Shown: piece by piece, positions 1 through 6,218 of the stretch | Layout: each line of letters starts with the position of its first letter | Numbering within the stretch: position 1 is the first letter of the stretch | NCBI GenBank assembly: GCA_964498605.1 | Contig: CAZCHK010000085.1 | Location: 1-6,289, forward strand | Length of the DNA: 6,289 nt | Direction: 5' to 3' | Source of the DNA: JBGQAS01 sp964498605 | Lineage (GTDB): Bacteria > Chloroflexota > Anaerolineae > Anaerolineales > Anaerolineaceae | Translations under genes and position numbers: made by a program | Notes under the pieces: generated by a model | Seen by the model: only the letters and a program-made list of their open reading frames with translations | Databases searched by the model: none | Told to the model about the DNA's origin: nothing

Positions 1-1
1 T

Positions 2-142
2 CCTCAGTCTGATAAAGTACTGCGAGGTGGCTCCATTAACAATCTGGCAAATGGCATTCGCTCGACCTTCCGCCACGCGCTTGACCCATCCTACTCGTAC
101 TACTATTTTTCAGTTGGTTTTCGCTGTGGATTAAATCCGTAA
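2..142 (+). CDS. C-terminal end of an FGE-sulfatase/SUMF1-type protein (5' truncated by window edge)
   Basis: An open frame enters from the left edge and ends at TAA 140-142, giving 46 residues. It contains the motif VLRGGS near its start, then IRSTFRH and a final VGFRCGLNP. This R-G-G-S ... R-x-x-x-R ... G-F-R order is the usual ending of the formylglycine-generating-enzyme/SUMF1 (C-type-lectin-like) fold. The family includes true FGEs, which convert a sulfatase Cys or Ser to formylglycine, and many binding or accessory proteins that share only the fold. The Trp that often follows RGGS is Ile here, and the segment before GFR is Tyr-rich (SYSYYYFS). The FGE catalytic cysteines would mostly lie outside the window, so enzyme activity cannot be judged. 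The domain call is firm from the motif order; the function is open. Confidence 0.82.
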   Translation, partial: PQSDKVLRGGSINNLANGIRSTFRHALDPSYSYYYFSVGFRCGLNP

Positions 143-151
143 GCTTCACTG

Positions 152-185
152 CCCTTCTGTCGCTTTGGAGAGTTTAGGGTTTTTT
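152..185 (+). terminator. Weak possible intrinsic terminator after the FGE-type gene
   Basis: Arms CCCT (152-155) and AGGG (176-179) can pair, with inner TCT/AGA pairs and a bulge, and are followed directly by six T residues (180-185). It starts 10 bases after the stop of the plus-strand gene. The stem is short and interrupted, so this is only a candidate; the stronger hairpin at 210-236 may do the work. Confidence 0.3.
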
Positions 186-209
186 GGGCTTGTTGGGGTG
201 ATTATGACT

Positions 210-243
210 ATACGCATAAATAGAATTTATGCGTATTTTATTT
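210..243 (+). terminator. Perfect hairpin with T-rich tail between convergent genes
   Basis: The left arm at 210-221 (ATACGCATAAAT) is the exact reverse complement of 225-236, leaving a 3-base AGA loop. On the plus strand the stem is followed by a broken T-rich tail (TTTATTT), so it suits termination of the FGE-type gene. On the minus strand it lies 34 bases past the stop of the propeller gene but has no T-tract after it, so it would work mainly as an RNA 3'-end stem there. The stem is AT-rich, which is unusual for a strong terminator. A cruciform or protein-binding role is an alternative. Confidence 0.5.
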
Positions 244-269
244 CATTAAAGTTATTGGCGATATGACTA

Positions 270-1616
270 TCAGGGCTCGGTGATCCTGAGCCACAGGGCG
301 TTCGAAAAGACTTCCCCTGTTTGCATTGCGGATCCGACAAAAACATACCCTCCATCGGGAAGTACCGCTGCCGCGCTGAGCAGCAGTTCCTCGTATTCCG
401 CATGCCGGACCACGCTCTCCCACAGCAGGCTGCCGTCTCGGTCCGTCTTGATAATCCAGCCGTCACCTTTGACCCTGCCCGTCGCACGCTCGAGCGAGCT
501 GAAAACGATCCCCGAAAACACGTACCCGCCGTCCGCATCCTCCATGACATCCCAGAATTCCGCCCCAATCTCCCCACGTAGGAAGGATTTGCGCCAGATC
601 TCATTGCCCTGCAGGTCCAGCTTGATGGCGGCAGAAACGATTGTTCCGGAATCCAGCGATTGGATGCACGCCAGGACGATAAAACCATCGCTGGTCACGA
701 CCATATCCGACGCCATGTCCCTGTCGCGTGGGTCAAGATCCCATGAGCGAGACCACTCCAGGACGCCTTCTGAATCAGTTTTGATCAGGTAGACATCGCG
801 GTCCGGAATCGTTCTCGCCTCCCACCCCGCCGCGACGTACCCGCCATCCGGCGTTTGGGCAACAGCCCATCCAAGATACAAGATGCTAGAGCCATACGTA
901 CGCGACCATTCCTCGTTGCCTTCAGCGTCAGTTTTTATCAGGATCAGATTGCCTGCATACAGGTTCCTGGTAACATATTCATCCGCTGTTCCTCCGGTGA
1001 GTATGAATCCGCCATCGGCGGTCTGGCGGACGACCTTGCCGTGGTCCATTCCCCGGCCGCCAAAAGTGCGCGCCCAGATCTCGTTCCCCTCCCCATCCAC
1101 CTTGACCAGGAACAGGTCCGTCTCGTCCCGCTCATAGGATGCCGCTACCTCTCCCAGTGCCACAAAATTATTCTGACCGGCTAGCGCGACCGCGCTGAAT
1201 GAGGCGTCCAGCTCACCACCATACCTTTGTTCCCAGAGAACATTTCCTGCCGCGTCGGTTCGCACAAGACGGGCTTTCCCTGTCGTGATCCTGTGGGAGG
1301 GACCGGGACTGTCCGCCAGACCCGCCAGGAGCATACCGCCGTCCTCCAACAGCAGCACATCGGTGGCGTTGTCGTTCAGCCTGCCCCCGTAGGTCCGCAG
1401 TTCATCTGCCATGATGATCTGATAATCATGGTTTTCGTTTGGCAGTATCAGCGGGACCAGAGAAGGTCGAGGTGTTGCTAAAACGGCTGCTGTCGGAGTC
1501 GACGCAACCACGGTCGTGGATCGCGCCTCAGTCGTGGGCGGCGCAGCATCCTGACCGGTACAGCTTGCCAGTATCAATAACGCACAGGCCAGATAAAAAA
1601 CTCGCGCAGTCTTCAT
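270..1616 (-). CDS. Secreted lipoprotein with a predicted seven-bladed beta-propeller
   Basis: The 448-aa protein has a lipoprotein signal peptide: a basic start (MKTAR), a hydrophobic core and the lipobox LASC with Cys19 as the lipidation site. Residues ~23-52 form a Thr/Ala/Pro-rich linker of the kind that tethers a domain to the membrane. From ~72 to the end there are seven repeats of about 50-58 residues. Each has a (D)GG[YF]xxxG strand followed by a [LI]IKTDxxGxxxWxR strand, for example IKTDAEGNEEWSR at 227-239 and IKTDSEGVLEWSR at 278-290. Blades 2 and 5 are the most degenerate. The chain ends at LWLRITEP, and an unpaired ELRTYGG at 72-78 can supply the missing outer strand, as in velcro-closed propellers. 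No catalytic motif is visible. A binding, scaffold or sensor role outside the membrane is inferred. The gene lies 87 bases after the serine-hydrolase lipoprotein on the same strand and is probably cotranscribed with it. Confidence 0.85.
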   Translation of the reverse strand: MKTARVFYLACALLILASCTGQDAAPPTTEARSTTVVASTPTAAVLATPRPSLVPLILPNENHDYQIIMADELRTYGGRLNDNATDVLLLEDGGMLLAGLADSPGPSHRITTGKARLVRTDAAGNVLWEQRYGGELDASFSAVALAGQNNFVALGEVAASYERDETDLFLVKVDGEGNEIWARTFGGRGMDHGKVVRQTADGGFILTGGTADEYVTRNLYAGNLILIKTDAEGNEEWSRTYGSSILYLGWAVAQTPDGGYVAAGWEARTIPDRDVYLIKTDSEGVLEWSRSWDLDPRDRDMASDMVVTSDGFIVLACIQSLDSGTIVSAAIKLDLQGNEIWRKSFLRGEIGAEFWDVMEDADGGYVFSGIVFSSLERATGRVKGDGWIIKTDRDGSLLWESVVRHAEYEELLLSAAAVLPDGGYVFVGSAMQTGEVFSNALWLRITEP

Positions 1617-1626
1617 GTATCATCGA

Positions 1627-1631
1627 CTCCC
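1627..1631 (-). promoter_or_regulatory. Shine-Dalgarno site of the propeller lipoprotein
   Basis: The minus strand reads GGGAG, 10 bases before the ATG at 1616. The spacing is a little long, but no nearer in-frame start is available and the signal peptide begins exactly at this ATG. Confidence 0.5.
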
Positions 1632-1703
1632 TGATGCAGCCCAGATCGTCACGCCTTTTATCCTCAGATTGATGTTCAGTCCGCTGTGCCTCCGCGCCAA
1701 CGA

Positions 1704-3509
1704 TCAATCGCCAGGACAGATCGGGGTGAGTCTGTCCGCTTCCCTCAGGGCATCGCTCCAGGTGAATTCCTGGTTGTCGCTGAAGTAGTAATAGACCGTT
1801 CCGTTCGGGAATAGCGCGATGACGTTCCCGCTGACGCCCTGCATCTCGGTGATCCAAAATTCACAGTCGAAGCCGGTGGCTGCCGAGTAGCGCGTGGCCC
1901 AAAAAGCATTGTTATACATCTGGCGCGTGTCGATGCGCACGCCGCGGTCATCGGCGTCGCGCTGCAGGCTGGCAGCCAGCATGCCGGGGTGGAGTACCTG
2001 CTCGCCGTCGATCTTCCCGTCACCCCGATTCAGAAAGGCAATGATCTTGGCCACGTCGTCCGGGGTCCACCACAGGCCATACCCGCCTTCTGCCTGCCCC
2101 TGCCAGTTGTTGTCCGCCGTGCGCATGCTGGACAGGAAACCCGGTCCCACACCCAGTGGCAGATACACATCATTCACAACAAGATCGAAGATGTCCGCCT
2201 GCTCTCCTTCCCTGCCCTGGAGGAAGCGCTGCATGGCGGTCATCAGGATAAAGGTATCGCTGGTGCGGTAGACCCAGCGCGTGCCAGGTTCCGCCCTGGA
2301 GGGAGCGGTGAAAGCGGCCGCGATGCGCTGGTCAAAAGGCTGCGCGCCGAAGAACTCACCCATCTTCTGGCTGTTGTCGTCTTCCATGAAACCGGTGGAG
2401 AAATAATTCCCGGTCGCCATGTCCAGGGCATTCTCAAAGGTGACCTTCTCCCAATCGCCCGCCCCAAGCGCGTACTCCGGGACATAATCCTTGATCAGCA
2501 GGTCCGGCACATCAGCGCCGTACTTCTGCGCCAGGCGCATCAGGGCGACGCTGGCAAAAGCGGATTTGGCTGTGGAAAAGGACGCGACGCGCATGGAGTC
2601 GCAATACGGGTAGATCCCGAAACGGGTTCGGCAGCCGCCGACGTAATTCACTCCGTCGATGATGAAGCCATACCAGGACAAATGCTCGGGGGTCACCCCA
2701 CTGCCAAACGCGGTTAGGTCCACGCCGGGGTAATCCACCGCCATCTCCTCGATCGGTTTGGTTGGATAGCGCTTCTCCAGCTCACGGGCAAACGCGTCTC
2801 CCACCTCATCTGCGCCGTCCACTTCCTGCGGGTGGTAGACCGCATCCAGCAGTCCCCACAGGTTGATGCGGTAGTAGGTGGATACCTCCTGGGTCACCTG
2901 GTACCACACCCTGGACACGCTCTGTTCATCGAACAGGAAAGTGAGCGTTCCGCTGTAAGCCGAGTTGGAGCCCTTGATGGACAGGGTGAAAGGCAGCGAG
3001 GCGCGCGAATAGCCCTGGTCGCCCGGTTCCTGCCAGACGCGCCCGGGCTCCAGGTGCAGGTTCCAGTAAGGATGATCGGCAACGATCAATCCGCGCCGCA
3101 CTGGCACGAGATACCCGTCATCGGTTTGCACGAATTCGTAGTCAAACTCCGGCAGATAGCCGAACGTGGGTTCCAGTTCCCCGCGGATGTTTTCCATATA
3201 TCCCCCTTCCTGCTCAGAGAGGAGTTCCAGGCGTCCCTCAAACCGGTGGGACGCGGGTTGGGCATCCAGGGGCGGCGTGAGCGCAAGCTCGTTCTGTGGA
3301 CCAGTGAATTCAAAACCGTTCATTAGATCAGAATAAGTCAGAGAAAGGCTATTGCGCCATTCATCTAGTTGCTCAAGGGACTCCCCCGCTTGACCAGCGG
3401 GAGTATCACCTGAAGAAATGCTTGATTCGATGAATGGTTCACGAACACAACCTGTGGACAGGATGGCTAGACCAATGCCAAGAATTATGCAGCAGATTTT
3501 CTGATACAT
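1704..3509 (-). CDS. Lipoprotein serine hydrolase, beta-lactamase/PBP-like (class C-type) domain with unknown N-terminal region
   Basis: About 601 aa from the ATG at 3509. This start sits 4 bases after GGGAGG; a GTG one codon upstream at 3512 would leave only 1 base of spacing. The N-terminus is a hydrophobic signal ending LSTGC, so Cys21 is the probable lipid site and the enzyme is extracytoplasmic. Residues ~50-255 match no family I recognise and look beta-rich in the middle. From ~260 the serine beta-lactamase fold appears: SFSTAK with nucleophile Ser312 and Lys315 (S-x-x-K), WVYRTSDT with Tyr414 at the usual Y-x-N position, and QGVSG at 557-561 where many relatives have H-T-G or K-T-G. 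Cys293 and Cys303 lie just before the nucleophile and could form a disulfide. Relatives include D-alanyl-D-alanine peptidases, esterases and peptidases. Nothing points to antibiotic resistance, and the substrate is unknown. It is followed on the same strand by the propeller lipoprotein. Confidence 0.85.
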   Translation of the reverse strand: MYQKICCIILGIGLAILSTGCVREPFIESSISSGDTPAGQAGESLEQLDEWRNSLSLTYSDLMNGFEFTGPQNELALTPPLDAQPASHRFEGRLELLSEQEGGYMENIRGELEPTFGYLPEFDYEFVQTDDGYLVPVRRGLIVADHPYWNLHLEPGRVWQEPGDQGYSRASLPFTLSIKGSNSAYSGTLTFLFDEQSVSRVWYQVTQEVSTYYRINLWGLLDAVYHPQEVDGADEVGDAFARELEKRYPTKPIEEMAVDYPGVDLTAFGSGVTPEHLSWYGFIIDGVNYVGGCRTRFGIYPYCDSMRVASFSTAKSAFASVALMRLAQKYGADVPDLLIKDYVPEYALGAGDWEKVTFENALDMATGNYFSTGFMEDDNSQKMGEFFGAQPFDQRIAAAFTAPSRAEPGTRWVYRTSDTFILMTAMQRFLQGREGEQADIFDLVVNDVYLPLGVGPGFLSSMRTADNNWQGQAEGGYGLWWTPDDVAKIIAFLNRGDGKIDGEQVLHPGMLAASLQRDADDRGVRIDTRQMYNNAFWATRYSAATGFDCEFWITEMQGVSGNVIALFPNGTVYYYFSDNQEFTWSDALREADRLTPICPGD

Positions 3510-3513
3510 CACA

Positions 3514-3519
3514 CCTCCC
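3514..3519 (-). promoter_or_regulatory. Strong Shine-Dalgarno site that decides the serine-hydrolase start
   Basis: The minus strand reads GGGAGG, then TGTG, then ATG (3509-3507). Spacing is 4 bases to the ATG but only 1 base to the overlapping GTG at 3512, so initiation at the ATG is favoured. The difference is one residue. Confidence 0.6.
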
Positions 3520-3552
3520 GATAATTGATATATACTCGGAATCGATTAAAGC

Positions 3553-3564
3553 CTGATTAATCAG
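3553..3564. promoter_or_regulatory. 12-bp perfect palindrome upstream of the serine-hydrolase gene
   Basis: CTGATTAATCAG is an exact palindrome in the 91-base gap between the transporter stop and the serine-hydrolase start, 44 bases before that start. The position suits an operator for a dimeric regulator. As RNA it could form only a 4-bp stem with a TTAA loop, extendable by AG/CT across a bulge, which would be a weak terminator for the transporter gene. The surrounding sequence is AT-rich (TATATATCAA lies nearer the gene on the minus strand), so a promoter here is plausible, but no clear -35/-10 pair is visible. Confidence 0.35.
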
Positions 3565-3600
3565 CTCGATGATTGATACTTATTAATGAAATCGCACCGG

Positions 3601-4848
3601 TTAAGAAAGAACAGTAGGTTCAGGATTCAATTGCCTGCGTAGCAACAAGTAATATGCCAGGCAGGACAGAATGATGCCGATGACCGCCCCGGCAAACACC
3701 GCCTGATTGCTAACGGTCTGTGAGACAAGCGACCAAACAACCGCGCCTAAACCGATTCCAAGGTCCATGGCAATAAAAAAGGTCGAGTTCGCCACACCCC
3801 TCCGCTCAGCTGGTGCCAGATCGGTGACGATGGTGATCAACGCGGGTTGCCCGATGCCAAAACCAATACCAAAGGCAACAGCTGCCAGGATGAAATGGGT
3901 TATGGTTGTGGCAAAAACCAATGAAAGGAAACTTGCCAGCAGGAAAATGTTGCCCGGGATGATGATGCGCCGCACGCCAATCTTTTTGCTGATCCAATTG
4001 ATCAATGGTCTTGACAGAAGCATGCATAACGCATAGATCCAGAAGAAAAGTGAAATATCTGGAATGTTTTTCAAGGCGGCATAGGGTGCCAGATAGGTCA
4101 AAATCGCGGCATAATCAAATGCCAGGAAAAAGAGCACAATGGCAGCTGGGATGGCGGATTTCTCAATTAACCGATCGAAGAAGCTGAAAGGCTCTTTGCT
4201 CTTCGCTTCCAGAGGATGAACCGGTTCGCCTGCCTGTGCATCCTCCGGAGAAACGTCGTAATACCGTGAAGGTCGCAGACCAACACCCAGCAGCAGACCT
4301 GCCGCGCAAAGAACGAGCGCAACCAGGGTCAGCACGCCAAAATCAGCCGCTGCCATCAGCCAAAGACCAATGGCGGGACCGATGGCGGAGGTCAGGCTGC
4401 TGACAACGCCGGAATAGCCCAGCCCTTCCGCGCGGCGCCTGGGAGGAACAATGTCCGCAAAAATGGTGGCGATGGCGGTGGTCTGCAAGCCAAAACCGGT
4501 GCCCTGCAGGACACGCAGTACACCTATCAGAGTCGTGCCTGGCTGCAGGTAGTACCCAACGCACGGCAACAGTACCATCACAAAGCCGACCAGCAGAACG
4601 GGTTTTCTGCCAATATGATCAATCAGGTAACCGGCAAGTGGCCGGACGAGAAGGACCGAAAAGGTGAAAAGCGTGACCATCAACCCGGCTTCGGTATTCG
4701 TACCACCGCGTGATTGGATGAACAGCGGCAACGTGGAAACCAACATGCTGGTGATGGTGTTGGAGCTTAATGTTAAGAACAGGGAAGAAATGTATGTAAC
4801 CGTCCACAATCTTTCCCGACGGGGAGTTGCTGCTGGAGAAGTCGTCAT
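3601..4848 (-). CDS. Major facilitator superfamily transporter, 12-TM drug/metabolite exporter type
   Basis: The protein has 415 aa and about 12 hydrophobic segments, with a hydrophilic central loop at ~192-230 between the two six-helix halves. MFS signatures are clear: GYLIDHIGRKPVL at 73-85 (motif A between TM2 and TM3), RVLQG at 112-116 (motif B), PPRRRAEGLGYSG before TM5, and GPAIG at 157-161 (motif C, typical of proton antiporters). The C-half repeats the TM8-9 style loop and has LAPAERRGVANSTFF. The start is the ATG at 4848, preceded by GGAG with 7-base spacing. A longer frame from GTG 4884 would add 12 poorly fitting residues with no good ribosome site. Motif C points to proton-coupled efflux of a small molecule, but substrate cannot be read from sequence. 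It is divergent from the Ldh2-type dehydrogenase, so its cargo may be related to that enzyme's hydroxy or keto acid. That link is inference. Confidence 0.9.
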   Translation of the reverse strand: MTTSPAATPRRERLWTVTYISSLFLTLSSNTITSMLVSTLPLFIQSRGGTNTEAGLMVTLFTFSVLLVRPLAGYLIDHIGRKPVLLVGFVMVLLPCVGYYLQPGTTLIGVLRVLQGTGFGLQTTAIATIFADIVPPRRRAEGLGYSGVVSSLTSAIGPAIGLWLMAAADFGVLTLVALVLCAAGLLLGVGLRPSRYYDVSPEDAQAGEPVHPLEAKSKEPFSFFDRLIEKSAIPAAIVLFFLAFDYAAILTYLAPYAALKNIPDISLFFWIYALCMLLSRPLINWISKKIGVRRIIIPGNIFLLASFLSLVFATTITHFILAAVAFGIGFGIGQPALITIVTDLAPAERRGVANSTFFIAMDLGIGLGAVVWSLVSQTVSNQAVFAGAVIGIILSCLAYYLLLRRQLNPEPTVLS

Positions 4849-4855
4849 GTGAATA

Positions 4856-4859
4856 CTCC
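4856..4859 (-). promoter_or_regulatory. Shine-Dalgarno site that decides the transporter start
   Basis: The minus strand reads GGAG with 7 bases to the ATG at 4848, an ideal spacing. The alternative GTG at 4884 is preceded by GGCTGG directly against the codon and has no proper site. A putative -10 at 4894-4899 would place the transcript start close to that GTG, which also favours the inner ATG with a leader of about 40 bases. Confidence 0.55.
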
Positions 4860-4893
4860 AGAACCTTGCGGAACCATAGATCACCCAGCCTTT

Positions 4894-4899
4894 ATTGTA
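4894..4899 (-). promoter_or_regulatory. Putative -10 box of the transporter gene
   Basis: The minus strand reads TACAAT, one mismatch from TATAAT, about 46 bases upstream of the ATG at 4848. No convincing -35 hexamer is present 16-18 bases further up, so the promoter may be weak or activator-dependent. Confidence 0.35.
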
Positions 4900-4960
4900 A
4901 TGCCAAAGTAATCCCTAGCCGGAAAAGTTTCTATTAGTTTCTCCTACCAATGCCTTCCAT

Positions 4961-4989
4961 GATCAACCAGTGGCGCCCGATCAACTAGT
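4961..4989. repeat. Pair of 11-bp direct repeats in the divergent promoter region
   Basis: GATCAACCAGT (4961-4971) and GATCAACTAGT (4979-4989) match at 10 of 11 positions and start 18 bases apart. The second copy also overlaps the palindrome AACTAGTT (4983-4990). They lie between the two putative -10 boxes, about 42 bases from the dehydrogenase box and 62 from the transporter box. That placement suits tandem regulator sites controlling one or both genes. Chance recurrence of an 11-mer this close is unlikely but not excluded. Confidence 0.45.
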
Positions 4990-5030
4990 TTAGTATGACA
5001 GCATCTATCAGCGTGGGGCAGTGTCTCTAG

Positions 5031-5036
5031 TACAAT
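5031..5036 (+). promoter_or_regulatory. Putative -10 box of the dehydrogenase gene
   Basis: TACAAT is the same hexamer as on the opposite side of the intergenic region. A transcript would begin near 5042-5044, either at the first ATG (5043, leaderless) or 12 bases before the ATG at 5055, which has its own ribosome site. No clear -35 hexamer is seen. Confidence 0.4.
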
Positions 5037-5044
5037 AACTATAT

Positions 5045-5048
5045 GAGG
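5045..5048 (+). promoter_or_regulatory. Shine-Dalgarno site favouring the inner dehydrogenase start
   Basis: GAGG is followed by 6 bases and then ATG at 5055. The ATG at 5043 has no purine-rich site before it and itself overlaps this GAGG, so it would need leaderless initiation. Confidence 0.5.
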
Positions 5049-5054
5049 TTTTCT

Positions 5055-6152
5055 ATGGGCAAAGGCACAGTCTATTTTCCCGCAGCGATATTAAAAGATT
5101 TCGTCACGGATGTGTTTATGAACCTCAGCGTTCCAAAAGCAGATGCAATGGTTTGCGCAGATGTAATCATAGCATCAGATTTACGCGGAATCGAATCGCA
5201 TGGCATCAACCGCCTGAAATATTATTCCGACCGTATTCTCTCCGGGCAACAACAGGTCAAAACAAATTTCGAAATCGTAAGGGATACATCAACCACTGCG
5301 GTCGTTGATGGTCACCACGGCATGGGCATGGTCATTGCGAAACGGGCCATGCAAATGGCGATTGATAAAGCGCGGCAACACGGAATGGGATCGGTAGCTG
5401 TTCGCAACTCTACCCATTTTGGTATCGCGGGATTTTATCCTTTAATGGCGGTTGAACAGGGAATGGTTGGTTTTACAGTAACAAACACCCGTCCGTCTGT
5501 CTCTCCAACCTTTGGAGTGCAGCCCATATTGGGCACCAACCCGATAGCATTCGGCGCTCCTACAGATGAATTATTTCCGTTCCTATTCGATGCAGCAACC
5601 CCCATTATTCAAAGAGGTAAGGTGGAGGTTTATGCCCGAAAGAAGAAGCCTGTTCCTGATGGATGGGTCATCAATCACAAGAACCAGTATATGCATGACC
5701 CGCAAAGGATATTAGCCAGTCTAAACAGAAATAATGCATCCCTCGTCCCTCTGGGTGGTAGCGACGAATCTATGGGCGGACACAAGGGTTATGGGTTGGG
5801 CACTATGGTGGAGATATTGTCAGCTTCACTTCAGCAAGGCTCTTTTTTGCAGGGCTTGCTGGGTATCAGCGAAGCGGGGAATCTGCAGCCTTTTTGTATC
5901 GGGCATTTTTTCATGACAATCAACGTGGAATGCTTTACTGCCCTCGATGATTTCAGAACAACAACGGGGAAAATATTACGCGCTCTTCGAAGCTCGCGTA
6001 AAGCGCCTGGTATAAAAAGAATATATACCGCCGGTGAAAAAGAGCATGAAATGTGGCTGAAGCGATCAAAAGAAGGCATCCCGGTTAACTCAGAATTACT
6101 CTTGGAATTGAAAACAATCCAGTCTGAATTAAACCTGCCCATAAGGATTTAA
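5055..6152 (+). CDS. Ldh2-family NAD(P)-dependent 2-hydroxyacid dehydrogenase (malate/L-lactate type)
   Basis: The protein has 365 aa from the ATG at 5055 (369 from 5043), close to the family's usual ~350. The family interconverts 2-hydroxy and 2-keto acids with NAD(P)H in the cytoplasm; members include L-sulfolactate (ComC), ureidoglycolate (AllD), 2,3-diketogulonate (YiaK) and malate/lactate enzymes. Diagnostic motifs run in order: DLRGIESHG at 42-50 with the conserved Ser48-His49, NSTHFG at 118-123 with His121, GTNPIAFGAP at 160-169, DAATP at 179-183, PDGWVIN, then GGHKGYGL at 241-248 in the nucleotide-binding region, and GHFFMTIN near 283. All key positions are intact, so the enzyme should be active. 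Substrate cannot be assigned: this family is easily misnamed. It is divergent from an MFS transporter. Local base content is lower in G+C than in the lipoprotein genes (24 of 60 at 5221-5280 against 41 of 60 at 2281-2340). Confidence 0.92.
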   Translation: MGKGTVYFPAAILKDFVTDVFMNLSVPKADAMVCADVIIASDLRGIESHGINRLKYYSDRILSGQQQVKTNFEIVRDTSTTAVVDGHHGMGMVIAKRAMQMAIDKARQHGMGSVAVRNSTHFGIAGFYPLMAVEQGMVGFTVTNTRPSVSPTFGVQPILGTNPIAFGAPTDELFPFLFDAATPIIQRGKVEVYARKKKPVPDGWVINHKNQYMHDPQRILASLNRNNASLVPLGGSDESMGGHKGYGLGTMVEILSASLQQGSFLQGLLGISEAGNLQPFCIGHFFMTINVECFTALDDFRTTTGKILRALRSSRKAPGIKRIYTAGEKEHEMWLKRSKEGIPVNSELLLELKTIQSELNLPIRI

Positions 6153-6218
6153 GTAGAAAGCTTAATCCTAAGACCCACCTAATCCAAAATGGCGGTAGTA
6201 ATAGCAAGTCTTAATTCC

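Noticed and set aside
280..792. 170-aa open frame on the plus strand inside the propeller gene
   Set aside because: It lies antisense to a clearly coding lipoprotein with seven regular repeats. Its protein is Ser/Pro-rich without domain features, as expected of an antisense shadow of GC-rich coding DNA.
1989..2717. 242-aa open frame on the plus strand antisense to the serine hydrolase
   Set aside because: Long only because the opposite strand is GC-rich coding sequence. No ribosome site or recognisable motif, and it fully overlaps the conserved hydrolase domain.
2832..3326. 164-aa open frame on the plus strand antisense to the hydrolase N-terminal region
   Set aside because: The opposing minus-strand frame is continuous with a signal peptide and an active-site domain; this frame has neither a start signal nor domain features.
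1704..3509. Acquired antibiotic-resistance beta-lactamase
   Set aside because: Length of about 600 residues, an extra N-terminal region, a lipid anchor and non-standard second and third motifs do not match resistance enzymes. No mobile element flanks it.
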